Shown here: positions 21,567-32,284 of the stretch, piece after piece | Layout: the number at the start of each line of letters is the position of its first letter | How positions within the stretch are numbered: position 1 is the stretch's first letter | NCBI GenBank assembly: GCA_038277395.1 | Contig: CM076193.1 | Coordinates: 173,020,711 to 173,084,710, forward strand | Direction of reading: 5' to 3' | Length of the DNA: 64,000 nt | Source of the DNA: Dryocosmus kuriphilus | Taxonomy: Eukaryota > Arthropoda > Insecta > Hymenoptera > Cynipidae | Translations under genes and position numbers: made by a program | Notes under the pieces: generated by a model | What the model was told of the DNA's origin: nothing | The model's database searches: none | What the model saw: the letters and a program-made list of their open reading frames with translations, nothing else

Positions 21567-22036
21567 AGTTAAGTTCGCAGTTTGACTTTTCACGCAATGG
21601 CACCAAAATTCCAAGTGTTCCTCGTTGCAGACCTTATTCTCCTGACAGTTCTTCTCCTGCCACGTCTCATCTTAGTTACAGGTCCAGGTCTCTTCCTCTT
21701 CACAGACCCATATCTCCTCCTCGTTACAGGCTCTTGTCTCCTGGTACTCAGCTTTTTTATACTGATGACATTGAACATAATCTGCTTATTCCCAACATGA
21801 ATGCGGATCGTCTGTTCGAAATTCGAAAATACAGTTTTCCTCCCTGGGTACCAATTCAACTGAAAGTAGGAGGCAGAAGCTTTGGGCTCATGCAATCCAA
21901 AGAACGAAGAGTATTAATAACATCCGATGGTTTCGTATTTGCAATATTCGATACTAATACAGCTCTTCGTGGAATTTACTATATGGATGGAAAGCGAGCG
22001 AAATTTTACACGGTAGAAGAAAGGTTTGTGGATTAA
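21567..22036 (+). pseudogene. Gene-family copy c2, exon 2 (C-terminally cut)
   Basis: The acceptor TTCCTTGTTGCAG ends at 21566. In the phase left by exon 1 the frame is open for 470 bases to TAA 22034-22036. It encodes ELSSQF, a Ser/Pro/Arg/Tyr-rich stretch (SYRSRSLPLHRPISPPRYR), then the conserved domain from LLIPNMNADRLFEIRKYSFP through RRVLITSDGFVFAIFDTNTA and LRGIYYMDGKRAK. About 45 residues of the domain present in c6 are lost. The DNA beyond the stop still aligns to the end of c6 (a TTAATTTTAATGTTGTG tract near 22085), so a frameshift near 22020 created the early stop. Function unknown. Confidence 0.75.
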
Positions 22037-22039
22037 ACC

Positions 22040-22594
22040 CAAAAGAAAGCAGAGAAGCTCCATATGGCAACAGCTACCCAATCTATGTTAATTTTAATGT
22101 TGTGTGTTTAATAACTCGTATAACTTTCTATGTGTTCTCTTAAGTTTATATTTCAGGTGAAAAATGATTGCATATGGGCTTATAATGATTTAACGATACT
22201 AGTTTTATTAGGGTAGATCACCCTAACGCAGATAGAAAACAATTGAGAAGCACTTAGCTACATCATTTTGCTACGAAATCCAAAGACTTGCGTATTTAAA
22301 TATTCTGTACATTCAAATCCTTTTAACATATCTTGTCGAAATTATATTAGTTTCTCTTAGCTTCAAATCAGCCATTATGGATTCCTCTGAAATCTAAAAG
22401 GTTACGTATACTTTGAGAATGTGAGATCAGTTGGAATAATCTATAGAACTAATTTTTTCTCGTTGAAACTGATGCATGAGGTGTAAATATCTTAGAAATA
22501 TAATCGACGAGAATAGACGAGATGGCGACTGTCGTATGCATTATAATGGAATCCTTATTATGAATTTTACATTGTAGTCTCAATGAGGAGGTAT
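22040..22594. repeat. Gene-family spacer, 3' flank plus next-copy upstream region
   Basis: This non-coding stretch aligns to the spacers at 25740-25990, 31080-31300, 34905-35168 with 37181-37555, and 61723-62272. Shared landmarks are GGGCTTATAATGATTTAACG, a GATTCCTCTGAAA-like tract, AAATATCTTAGAAATA and GACGAGATGGCGACTG. It ends where the LINE-C fragment begins, just short of where a first exon would be expected. Confidence 0.75.
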
Positions 22595-24557
22595 TTGTTT
22601 TATGTGAAAACTGATCATTTTCCGATTGTGGCGAAATTATATTTGTCCCCTAAATTAAACAACGCTCTTGCGGTGGATGGCATTAGCAACGAATTTTATA
22701 AGTATCTCCCTCAGAATTGGCTCCTATATTTGGAGGGCTTGTTTGGCGGGATCTGGAGGGAAGAGGTAGTTCCATCGAATTGGGCAAAAATTGATCTTTT
22801 ACGATACACATAAAAGCTTGCAAATCAGATCCCTCAAATTACAGAGAAATTGCCCTTGTTAACTGTATAACTAGGATTTTCACTCAGATTTTGCTGTCGA
22901 GGCTATCCAAGCGGGCTGAAATTATAGGCGCTTTTCCGGAAAACCAGATTCGTTTCAGAGGTGGAAGGAGCTGCTTAAACCACATTTTCACTCTTTCTTC
23001 TGTTAGTCAAATACGTCCCTCCGAAATAGGGGGCAAACTTTTCTCACTCTTTGTTGACTTTAAAAGGGCCTTCCCCTCTATTAACCACCAACATCTATGA
23101 AAAAAAAACTCCTTAAGAATGGCGTTAGCATCAAAATGTTAAGAATTATCTCTAACCTTTATCAGAAAGCTACTCTTTCTATACGAAAAACTGAAGGGAA
23201 CACCACTCTGGTGGTTGCAACCTTAGGTCTCCTCCAGGGTGAAAGCTTGAGTGCGTTATTACTTGCTTTATACCTCAGTGATCTTGAGGAATACCTAACA
23301 AGTCATGGAGCCAAGGGTGTTATGGTTAATTATTTTACAGGATTATTCTTTTTGTCTTACGCGGATGATATTGTGGTGCTAGCAGTTTCTTTAGTTGACA
23401 TTCAGAGGAGCATAAATCTAATTGCTCAATATTGCGATGAAAATTTTCTTTCCATTAATGAAAGCAACTCAAAAGTTCTTATTTTTCATAAAGGCAACAT
23501 TAGGTGAGGATATACATTTCGATATAAAAGTGAACTCCTAGAGATCGTGCAGACGTATGATTATCTAGGCACCACTTTCTCCAGCTCGGGGGATTTGCCA
23601 AAGCGAGCGAAGGTCCGATGAGTGCTTCAAGTGTAGCTATGGGTGCAGTCCTTCGAAACCTCTGCTCGTCGAAGTCGGACTCTTGGAGCACTAACAGTGT
23701 GCTCTTTCGCAACCTGTATCTTAGCATCCTTTTCTTTGGTATTGGAGTCTGGGGCTTAGGGTATCATCAGTCTGTTGAGAAAATTTATCAGAGGATACTG
23801 GCTCTCCCTTCATGCACCCCTAATTATGCGGTTAGGGTTGAGACAGACTCCAGAAAGCTTTCAGATGATATCTTGAAGCAGACTTTTAATTGGGTGGGCA
23901 GAGTCTTCGACATGGCAGAGGGGAAGCCTCCTATGTAAAACGTGTCTTGATAGACTGATCGGCTTATCTATCAAGAAAGGTGCAAAGCCCGAACGTTATT
24001 GACTTCTGCAATGAAAACACTTTTTTATCAGTGCGAGTTGGGGATTATGTGGTCGTCATTGGATGCCAATTCTCTAAAGCTAAACAAAGATCTTATACGC
24101 GACAAAATATAGATATCACGTCTTAAATTCTGATCTTGTCCGACTGGAATGCTCTGAGAGTTTGCAAGTTTATCCTTACCTTCCTTTGACGTTTGTAGAA
24201 AACTCCTAGTTGAGAATCAGAATTTTCTTGGCCTTTACAAGAATTATGGCTCAACTTAGGCTTTTGGGTTGCAAAAGAGGAAGAATATCCGTAAATGACT
24301 CAAGATATGGCTTTGTTGAAACTAAAGTTTGCTCAATATGTAACTATAATCAGGTAGAAGGATTGTATCATTTACTGGCGCAATGCGCTGCCTATGAAGA
24401 TGTCAAGCCTTCGTTTCTTAGGAATTCTGCCTATCCGAATGAGGTCATGAAATATTGGCTGATGATTTTTGATAACATTTCTGCCTTTGAGATGTGTAAT
24501 TTATTGAAAATAGTACAAACAATTCTGTGCATCCGCACCTTTATACTTGAGACTTAA
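22595..24557 (+). pseudogene. LINE-C ORF2 fragment, CR1/Jockey-like reverse transcriptase
   Basis: A plus-strand LINE ORF2 lacking most of the endonuclease (it starts at the DHFPIVAKLYLS end of that domain). RT motifs in order: NALAVDGISNEFYKY (22660), SNYREIALVNCITRIFTQIL (22830), FSLFVDFKRAFPSINHQHL (motif A, 23043), LLQGESLSALLLALYLSDL (motif B, 23230) and FLSYADDIVVLA (motif C, 23350, both Asp present). The C-terminal zinc-binding tract is CSICNYNQVEGLYHLLAQC (24330-24386). Stops at 23099 and after 23505 and several frameshifts inactivate it. It sits in the gene-family spacer after c2. The ORF1 at 62.7 kb may belong to the same lineage. Confidence 0.85.
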
Positions 24558-25740
24558 TCAGGCAATATAATGAATTACATGTATATGTGTGGGTGTATTT
24601 TTGGCTTCTTTTTTCGACTAAGCATATGTTCTATAACTGCTTCTTTGATTTTACTAATTAATTTTTATTTGCCATTACTATGCCAGAAGGGCGCCAGGTA
24701 ATTTTCCACTAGAAACTACCAAAATTAATTAATGTTTGACTATTTTCTTAGCCCGATTAACCCCCGACAATTCTCGTGGTACAAAATATTCATCTGACCG
24801 ATTAAACAAAATTAGAAAGAAAACCGAGTTACATCTGACTCACAACCACACCACGATAATTGAGAGAACCCACCTGGGATGCGGCGCCTGACACGTAGCG
24901 AACCCGGTCCAGAAATCAGTGAATCAAAAAGGGTACAATGCTCGTACGTCCATGCGTTGCCACCATCAAGCCACTGCTCCCTCGACCTGTCACTTTCGTG
25001 CCAGTCTCACCGAGCCATGGTCTATCTATTTCGCTAGGCAGTCTCCACACTCCCCAAGAACTCGTCGGTGCGCGTGCTCGTAGTGATGGCGTGGCATGGC
25101 TGGGTGTTCCTTAAAAGAGGTGGGCACACTCCTTCGCATCGTCCGTACGGCGGCGCTGCTGCTACCCGCGTCGCTAGTACCGCGTTCTCCCGCTGTGGTT
25201 CCTCGATGGCGCCTCGTTACTTCCTCTGCTACACCCTGACGCCCTTGAGCACCGAGGGACTCGCCTCCAGGATGCATACGTCAGAGCTATTCCACAACGT
25301 GCCGCCATCTTTCTTGACTCGTCCTTTGTGATGTTCTACTTCCTGAGGGCGGCTTGCCCTCTACCGCCGCCGTGGTTGAATATGAAATTAAACAGAATAC
25401 GTGGCTTAGCATAATAATCTAGTGCCTATCATATGACCCATGGATTTGCTGACATTCTATTCCTCTGAGGTGCATTCGCATGCAATTAATCGCCGGTGAG
25501 TAGCAATCTGACGATGTTTTCCCCATGAAATTTAATTAATTGATATAAAAATAATATATTTTTTGTGCAGGGCTCAATTCCCCAGTCACAGTTCTTATAT
25601 TCAAAACACACAGTTAATCACCTGATCTCTGGATTTATGTACTTTTAGAATGTTTTCTTGCAACAAGCAACTCATTTGTATAGGCCAATGACCTAAGCAC
25701 CTTATAAACAAGTAAACAAATAAATACAATAGTATAATTA
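24558..25740. other. Unassigned stretch with a GC-rich block
   Basis: 24558-24880 is AT-rich. It contains GAAGGGCGCCAG (near 24687), which also occurs at 31374 upstream of c5. About 24880-25380 is clearly GC-richer than its surroundings, with open frames on both strands that match nothing I know. 25381-25740 returns to AT-rich. No gene is claimed. Confidence 0.4.
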
Positions 25741-25940
25741 AAATAAAAATTACATCGATTTTCAATTTAAACATTCGATTCCTCTAAAACGCAAGCGATT
25801 GTGTATGTTGTGAGAATGCGAAATCAGTTTAACAAATAGTGTAACTAATTACTGCTCCTTAAAACTGCCAAATGAAATGTAAACATCTCAAAAAAATAGT
25901 CGACGATAGTTGACGAGATAACGACTGTAGTATGTACAGG

Positions 25941-25979
25941 TATATATTCGCGAATTACTTCATTAATACACTAGTCAGT
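25941..25979 (+). promoter_or_regulatory. Core promoter of gene-family copy c3
   Basis: TATATATTC at 25941 lies about 35 bp before an arthropod initiator-like TCAGT at 25975-25979. The following TTTTTCCTCTAATTGGACAAAATG leads into the start codon at 26000. CAGTTT(N)TCC with CTAATTGG-like leader sequence recurs before the first exons of c2 and c7, so the leader is conserved in the family. Confidence 0.5.
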
Positions 25980-25999
25980 TTTTCCTCTAATTGGACAAA

Positions 26000-26054
26000 A
26001 TGAAAGTGGCTTCTACTCTGGTCTTACTCCTGGCGGTTGCCTTTAACACTATAG
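26000..26054 (+). CDS. Gene-family copy c3, exon 1 (signal peptide)
   Basis: Eighteen codons plus one base. MKVASTLVLLLAVAFNTIG is a classic signal peptide with hydrophobic core TLVLLLAVAF. The exon ends ACTATAG before the donor GTCAAT (other copies GTAAAT or GTAGGT), giving a phase-1 intron. Exon 2 of this copy (26832) has a stop and lost its 3' end, so the whole gene is probably dead although this exon is intact. The protein would have been secreted. Confidence 0.7.
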
Positions 26055-26500
26055 GTCAATATGGTGATATAATATGTGTATAATCTTTAGTGTACTTTTA
26101 AGCTTCACGAGAATAACCATTTGCCCCATTTAATCGGAATTATATCCCAATTGTTTTTTCTCTAAGATTTATCTGAATTAATTATCCGAAATGACTCCTG
26201 AACTTATTCCGGTGAAATCAAAAGTGCGCGCGTTGTAAAGATAGAATTTAAGAGGTATTACTCGTTATGCTCACATAAAACCTGAAATCCCTAAAATGTC
26301 TGTATTAAAACTTTCTACTTTTTCTGAAATGCATCTGTTGCGAAACTCTGTCTATGTGCTCTAGCGTCAAAACATTCTAACAGTTGGCAATAGATGCGCG
26401 CGCATTGTCTTGATGCTGCACCACGTCAGTCTTACGTCGTAGGACCATTTCTGCGTCCTACTGAAGAGAGATCCTTAGAGGCTCGCAATATTGCCGCTAA

Positions 26501-26760
26501 TGCCGTTTCTACACTGGACGGTTATGCTCACAGTATAGGAACCTCTACTTGGTGTAGTTGGACTAAATCCGATTAAGCACAGTATGAAGTTCGCTGGTTG
26601 AAACTACATCTTACGTCATACCAGTGTTGCCAATGCGTATATAGCAATGGGACACGTAGGCGGTTTTTCAGTTTTTCCAACCTAACTTGAGTTGCTCAAC
26701 CACTTGTTGACTACTTGAAGAAGTTCATCCACTATGAAGATAAATCTCCAGTGTAGAATC
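26501..26760. mobile_element. MITE copy 2 in the c3 intron
   Basis: TGCCGTTTCTACACTGGACG begins at 26501. The right end (GTTCATCCACTATGAAGATA...CAGTGTAGAA) is the imperfect complement. The equivalent intron of c2 lacks this segment: GCAATATTGCCGCTAA continues straight on at 21497. It matches the more complete copy at 27820-28124. It has no coding capacity. Confidence 0.8.
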
Positions 26761-26831
26761 TTTATAAGAATTTATGATATAACAATAGACTATGCAGTTC
26801 AAGAAGATTAATCCTCTGTTTCTTGTTGCAG

Positions 26832-27238
26832 AGTTAAGTTCGCAGTTGGACTGTTAACCCAATGGCACGAAAAACCCAGGTGTTCCCCGTTGCAGACCTG
26901 ATTCTCCAGATAGGCCTTCTCCTACCACTTCTCATCATCGTTACAGGTCCAGGTCTCCATCTCATCACAGTACCATATTTCCTCCTCGTTACGGGCCCTT
27001 TTTTCCTTGTACTCAGCTCTTTTATACTGATGACCTTGAACTTATTCGGTTGATCCCCAAGATATATCCGAACCAGCTATTCGAAATTCGAAAATACATT
27101 TTTCCTGCAGATGCACCAATTCAATTGAATTTAGGACTTGGTCGCGTTGGGCCCGTGCCAAACGCAGAACGAAGAGTATTAACAGCATCCAATGGTGATG
27201 TTTTTGCAATATTGGAGAGTAATACAACTTTTCGTGGA
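26832..27238 (+). pseudogene. Gene-family copy c3, exon 2 (stop plus truncated)
   Basis: After acceptor TTTCTTGTTGCAG (ending 26831) the family frame reads ELSSQLDC and then hits TAA at 26855-26857, where c6 has Leu. Beyond the stop the frame is open again: Ser/Pro/Arg-rich HHRYRSRSPSHHST, then LIPKIYPNQLFEIRKYIFP, RRVLTASNGDVFAILESNTT and FRG. The match stops at about 27238, where dispersed repeat DR takes over and removes the last third of the domain. One point mutation and one truncation make it a pseudogene. Confidence 0.85.
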
Positions 27239-27366
27239 AGTAGTTTCCTAATCTCTCCCGGCGTTATTAAAAAGATTCAGCAAATTTTTTATTATTTTCG
27301 CGTTATCCGAAGTACGGGTTTTCAAAAGTTTAAGAAGTGTGTGAACTTGTTTTTCAAAACTTCTTA
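27239..27366 (+). repeat. Dispersed repeat DR replacing the end of c3
   Basis: AGTAGTTTCCTAATCTCTCC, AAAAAGATTCAGCAAA, TTTATTATTTTCGCGTTATC and GTGTGAACTTGTTTTTCAAA match the DR units at 5.1-5.8 kb. The junction lies inside the conserved domain of c3. Confidence 0.8.
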
Positions 27367-27819
27367 ACATTTTACCTATGTCATTTTGGAGAACATGTTT
27401 CATAATTTTTATATTAAAAAGTAATTTCGATAGCTGGAAGTTGTTATTGTATAAGTTATACTAAAATAAATACGTAGAAAAAGGATCTTATGTAAGAAAT
27501 ATTTTTACTCCACCACCTGTAAGGTATCGTAAGACAATTCGGCCCTCCTCCCCCCTAAAAGCCTTAAGTAATTAATGGACGCTCCCTAATGTTGATACTC
27601 GTACTATTTAAAATAAATAATTATTTTTTAAATTTTATTTAATTAAATTTTAAATAAGTAAATTAAAACGTAATTTTTATGCTTTAAAACTTAGTTGTGA
27701 CAGGTGGTCTACCTACTTAAGTAGATAATAAGTAATGATTGGTGTGACTTTGGACCTACCTATGTAAGTAGATAAACTAGAGTTTGGTGGAACACGCTCA
27801 TATTAAAGTCACTGGTACT
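27367..27819. other. Non-coding stretch
   Basis: AT-rich, no gene recognised. TACCTA(C/T)(T/G)TAAGTAGATAA occurs twice near 27710 and 27756. Confidence 0.45.
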
Positions 27820-28124
27820 TGCCGTTTCTACAATGGAGGGTTATCCTCGTAGTGGATGAACCTCTGCTAGGTGTAGGTGGGCTAAATCCGATTAAGTACA
27901 GTATGAAGTTCGCTGGTTGAAAATACGTCTTAAATCAGGCCAGTGTAGCCAATGTGCCCGTAGCAATGTGTCACGTGGGTTGTTTTTCAGTTCTGCCAAC
28001 CAATCCACAAACTACGATGCTCACTTTAATCCGATTTGATGCAGTGGCAAGTAGCTTAGCCACTTGCCGTCTACTTAAAGAGGTTCATCCACTATGAAGG
28101 TAACCCTACAGTGCAGAAACGGCA
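27820..28124. mobile_element. MITE copy 1 (305 bp)
   Basis: Terminal inverted repeats of about 44 bp: TGCCGTTTCTACAATGG...AGTGGATGAACCTC at the left and GAGGTTCATCCACT...GTGCAGAAACGGCA at the right. No coding capacity. Copy 2 lies at 26501-26760. The superfamily was not determined; the target-site duplication is not clear. Confidence 0.82.
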
Positions 28125-28479
28125 TCTGGCCACATGCACTTTATTTCCAATGACGGGCATTGGCTTTCTAATCTTATACTTATTTTCTGTAACATTTTTG
28201 AGTATCCGGTGAAAGGTTAAGAGAGCCATTTTAATGTTTTTTCGTCTTAATTCTGAAAAGTGGAAGCTCTCGAACACGCAAGGCTTTTAAGAACTCGAAA
28301 CATGAATGAAGTCTTCTAAAACATTTTAAAACACACTGATGATAAATAGAGTGAGTCGAAAAAACAAAAAATTAGATTCTCCGATTTGGGATCAACGGAA
28401 AAGGATGTATTTTCGTATCACAATTTTCTGGTTAAAAAGCTTTTTTAAATCGATTAATGTTAGAACTTGCCGCGTACAA

Positions 28480-29482
28480 TAAATTATTATTATTATAGTG
28501 TAGCTTTGCGAACTCGCAAGTTCATTGCCACAGCTACCTGAAACCTTCACACATCTCTATCCTGTGCATCCTTCATCCAGTGTAAGTAATCATGTCCTAT
28601 CTCTTTTAGATCGTCCCTTACGTTTTTCTCCCATCTATTTCTCGGTCTGCCTAGAGGTCTCTTAATAATTGGTTTCCCAGTTAAAGTTTGCGCCACTGTT
28701 TTTTCGTTGCCCGTTCTTGCTACCCGTCCCGCCCATCTTAATTTGCGCGCTTTCATTAGAAACTCTATTAACATTTACTGACCCGCAGAGAGCATGCAGC
28801 TCATCATTATACAGTTTTCTCCATTTACCAGTTTCTTCGTCACTTTTTGGGCCATAGATTTTTCTCAGTACTTTATTTTCGAATATTCTAAACCTGTTCT
28901 CCTCTCACTTCGCCTGCGCTCACGTTTCGCATCCGTACCTGACGACCGGTATTATTATCATTTTATAAATTCTTACTTTGAAGCTTCTAGATAACGATCG
29001 CGATTTTATTAATGTATTTTTTGCATAGTAGCAGCCACGGACTGCGTGCAGCCGCCAGCTAATTTCCGTTTGAATGTTATTGTCGCTATTTATGATAGTC
29101 CCGAGGTATTTTAAACTCATTAACTTTTTCTAGTTTCATATTTCCGGCCATTAGATCCCCTTCTTCATTGCTTTGTTCGGAGCTGTCGACGGTGGAATAT
29201 TTTTTCTTCAATTCGCTAACTTCTAAACCTATTTCCTTGGCTTTTGTGATCAAGATTTCAGTATTTTCAGCTACCGTTTCTTCATCATCCCCGATTAAGT
29301 TGATATCATCCGCATATCCCAGAAATTGTATTATCCCATTGAGGGTAGCACCGGACGGATTAGTTTGTACATGTCTGACCACGTATTCTAAACCAGGTTG
29401 AAAATGATGCGCGAAAGCGCATCGCCCTGTTTCAGGTCATCGCGGATCAAAAACTCTTCAGATAAACTTCCGCTCACGCGTA
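28480..29482 (-). mobile_element. RTE-type LINE copy 2, 5'-truncated
   Basis: A minus-strand RTE fragment. From its 5' side: GSLSEEFLIRDDLKQGDALS (motif B, about 29460), the active-site tract ILGYADDINLIGDDEETVAE (about 29330-29270), LKYLGTIINSDNNIQTEI (29110) and the C-terminal KARKLRWAGRVART and RPLGRPRNRWEK tracts (28750-28630). It ends in an ATT repeat (28481-28494), the complement of a TAA-type tail. Frameshifts and missing pieces make it inactive. Its 5' side is cut by mariner M4. Confidence 0.88.
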
Positions 29483-30601
29483 TTCTATCCCAAAAGTAAG
29501 ATTCCCTATTTTCTTGTACGAGAACCAAAAGAAATAGAAAGCTGGAGAATGTCTCAAGATATTCGTTTGGATCCATTGGTAACCTGTACAAATGTCATGC
29601 AACTATATAGCGGTTTCTATGAACTACTCAGTTGTAAAGATGTCAGCCTCCCTCGAGCGCGGTTCCGATTGCGAAGTGCGGTCTGTGATTATATTTTTGA
29701 CATGGGAAGGAGTTAATACGCGTGAAATTCATCGTAGCGTTACTGCAGCTTACGGCGAAGGTGCAACGAGTGTTCAAATGGTTCGGAGGTGGCGGAAAGC
29801 TTTTGAAGAAGGACGTTCTTCCGTGCACGATGAGCCAAGCAGTGGGCGCCGGTCAAATTCGAGTCACGAAGACGCAGTTGTGTCCGTGCGTATGAAGATA
29901 GGCGTCGAAACCTTGACCAAATTATGGAATTGGTTCATCCCAAAATCGAACAGAGTCGTTCTCTAGTGGAAAAGCCCCCAGAGAATACCGACGAAGAAAA
30001 TCTAAATTGAGACGTCTCGTCGCGTCGGCTGGGAAGATCATGGCAACCGCGTTTTGGGACACTAAGGGAGTGCTTTTGGTGGATTATCTGCCAACAGATG
30101 AAACAATCAATGCCGCCGGGTATTTTGAGGTCTTAGAGCGTCTCGGAAGTCGGATAAGACGGAAGAGACCGGGACTTTTGACAAAAAAGTTACTTCTTTT
30201 TCATGAAAATGTCAGGCCTCATTCGGACAATTTGACTCATAAACTCCTTAACAAATTTAATTGGGATGTGTTTCCACATTCTGCACACTCCATGGATCTC
30301 GCCCCGAGTGACTACCATCTTTTTCCAGCGATGAAAACGTTCTTCGACGGCAAACGTTTCAACAACGATGAACAAGTCAAGAACGCCGTTGGCGACTGGC
30401 TAAGTGATTTGAAACCACAGTGGTTCGAGAGTGGCTTGAAAAAACTCTCATCCCGCTTCTCAGGTTGCCAGGAACGACTGAAGGACTGCGTTGAAAAATA
30501 GTTTAGATGCTCAGATTTCCAACCATGTAGGTTCTTTTAAAATAAATTTTTTTTCTCGATTTTCAAAAATATAGGGAAACTTACTTTTGGGATGACCCTC
30601 G
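29483..30601 (+). mobile_element. Mariner element M4
   Basis: A 1,119-bp mariner flanked by TA (29481-29482 and 30602-30603). The left end carries ATCCCAAAAGTAAGATTCCC and the right end its complement GGGAAACTTACTTTTGGGAT. The outermost bases differ between the two ends, so the left tip may be damaged. It lies exactly between RTE copy 2 and the c4 gene remnant. Confidence 0.9.
29640..30501 (+). pseudogene. Mariner transposase (broken, M4)
   Basis: The N-terminal part starts at ATG 29640 (MSASLERGSDCEVRSVIIFL) with the HTH tract SVQMVRRWRKAFEEGRSSV and ends at a stop near 29964. About 350 bp that should hold the second HTH and the first catalytic Asp are deleted. The C-terminal part (30007-30501) reads KIMATAFWDTKGVLLVDYLP, LLFHENVRPHS and SMDLAPSDYHLFPAMK. 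The second catalytic Asp of HDN is Glu here; the third Asp is present. Inactive on several counts. Confidence 0.9.
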
Positions 30602-30603
30602 TA

Positions 30604-30885
30604 GTCTAGTACCGGTGCCAAATGCAGAGCAGAGAGTATTGGCAAAGTCCAATGGTGACGTCTTAGCCATATTGGAGAGTAATAGAGTTGTGCGTGGAAC
30701 ATACAAACATGAAGTTGACTATGAGGGTGGAAAAAGGTCGGAAATAAATATGAAAACCGGCATAGTTGACGAACTGACCTCACAAGAAGTTGAGGAAGAT
30801 ACATTAGACGAAGCCCAACGAATCCACGTGAATTTTAATGCTGTGCGTTTAATCTCACGTGTAAACTACAAGTTTACACACCATT
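30604..30885 (+). pseudogene. Gene-family copy c4, 3' part of exon 2
   Basis: Starting directly at the mariner M4 target site, the family frame reads SLVPVPNAEQRVLAKSNGDV, LAILESNRVVRGTYK, RSEINMKTGIVDELTSQEVE and ends ...RIHVNFNAVRLISRVNY...THH at TAA 30883-30885. The C-terminus is complete and close to c6. The signal exon, Ser/Pro/Arg-rich stretch and first third of the domain are gone, replaced by RTE copy 2 and mariner M4. An open frame that starts at an internal Met (30615) exists but lacks a signal peptide. Confidence 0.85.
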
Positions 30886-31499
30886 AATTCAATTACGCAA
30901 TTCTAAAACCACAATCTAATACGGTTTGTAATTCTTTGGAGCTACTAAATGGTAATTACAAGAAAAAGTCAATGTATCATGAATCCCAATCCTTCAGTCT
31001 CTTCTTAATGCCACGACAGACTTGCGTTTTGGGAAGCAAATAAAGAAATTGAATTTTATTCCTCTCGGAAAATATTTTAGTTAGAAAATTATTACACATA
31101 AGCTTATAATGATTTACCTACAGTAGAAGTTATACAAACTTTCAATGCTAATATAAGATTCCTACAAAACGTAAAAGATTATTTAAAAGGTCATAATGTG
31201 TCATGAGTTTGAGCAAGTCATGTAATTATTTTTTTCTCCTCGAGACGAAAACATGATATGTAAATATCTTTGAAAGGCAACCATGACTTCGACAATAGTG
31301 CAGGAGGTCACGATTATATTATATATTCTTTATTTTTCACTAGGTACCGCTTTTAGGAAACTAAGTTTACCTGAAGGGCGCCAGCCGGTATCAGAATACT
31401 ACCAAAGTAATTTTAAGTATTTCAAGTTTCTAAAGATTGCTCAACAAGTTATTCTACGCTATTACTTTTATCTAGGCACTATTTTCTGATTAGCTCTAA

Positions 31500-31760
31500 A
31501 TCTTAGTAGAGGTGGTGGTAAGGAGTAACGGATATTACGGGTTTGGGCCAATGACAACTGTAGGACAAAGATTATTAACAACATCTGATGGTGACGTCGT
31601 TGCAGTATTGACGGTAATACAGTTCTTCGTGGTTCACATCTGGTACTAAGTGTGAAAAACAGGTGAAAATAAAAATGATAATCGGCACAGCTGACCGCAC
31701 AAGAAGCCGAGGAAACTCTACGTAACAAGAAGCGACCAATCCATAAGAATTTTAGTATAG
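31500..31760 (+). pseudogene. Gene-family copy c5, decayed exon 2
   Basis: DNA-level similarity to the domain is clear: AACAACATCTGATGGTGACG (compare AACAAAGTCCAATGGTGACA in c6), AATACAGTTCTTCGTGG, a GGCACAGCTGACCGCACAAG tract and CAATCCATAAGAATTTTAGT. Several indels and stops prevent any continuous frame. Spacer-like sequence precedes it at 31080-31300, so an entire unit once stood here. Its own 3' flank is now at 34905-35168, displaced by the TATA-bearing segment and LINE-A copy 2. Confidence 0.7.
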
Positions 31761-31884
31761 TGGTAAAGAGCATTAATTCAATGTTAGGAAATGAAAATCT
31801 AAAATATAATTTTGTTTGTAATCCGAAGGCGGCTCAGAATCTTTTAATTAATTAGTTTTTATATTGCACATTCAATGTATATAT

Positions 31885-32284
31885 TGTAGGGGTATCATGA
31901 GAGGCCCCTCAGAATAGAAATTCAGACAAGCTTAAAAGAAGCTATGGTCCAGCATAAGCATGGATGGAAGGGGCATTCGCAGCATCCCTGACTTTTGAGA
32001 GAGGTGCGGAAACTCGCAGGGGCGCGAGTCTAGTATAAAAGCGGGGTGCTGGAGCATGGTAGGCACTCGCTGGCGGCATTTGGGCCTGCCGCACACGAGG
32101 AATTTCCTGGACAAGACGAACAGTCTACTCTCCCATCTGAGTCCGGGTTTACCTACTATCTGGTGCATTAGCAGGAGGGGTAGTCTACTCTCCTCTCCAA
32201 GTTTGATACTCCAGAGATCAGGAAAAGATTGTATTTTTAACTTGAGAAGAATTGTTTTGAAAATACTCAGACAAGTCTGTTACA
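31885..32284 (+). repeat. Unassigned insert with TATA box (possible solo LTR)
   Basis: A 400-bp segment starting TGTAGGGG and ending GTTACA, with TATAAAA at 32034-32040 and GC-richer sequence after it, looks superficially like a solo LTR. The flanking five bases differ (TATAT and TCGAG), and the right edge is shared with LINE-A copy 3 near 42360, so the last 30 or so bases may belong to LINE-A. Only a weak call. Confidence 0.25.

Noticed and set aside
21582..21800. ATG-started hydrophobic frames overlapping exon 2 of c2 (also at 26862 in c3)
   Set aside because: They look like membrane or signal peptides but are out of frame with the conserved domain. The exon-2 frame from the splice acceptor reads through in c2 and c6, so the hydrophobic look is an off-frame effect of Ser/Pro/Arg codons.
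30615..30887. 90-codon ATG-started frame as a complete gene
   Set aside because: It is the 3' remainder of c4 exon 2 cut by a mariner; the ATG is an internal codon and no signal peptide is present.
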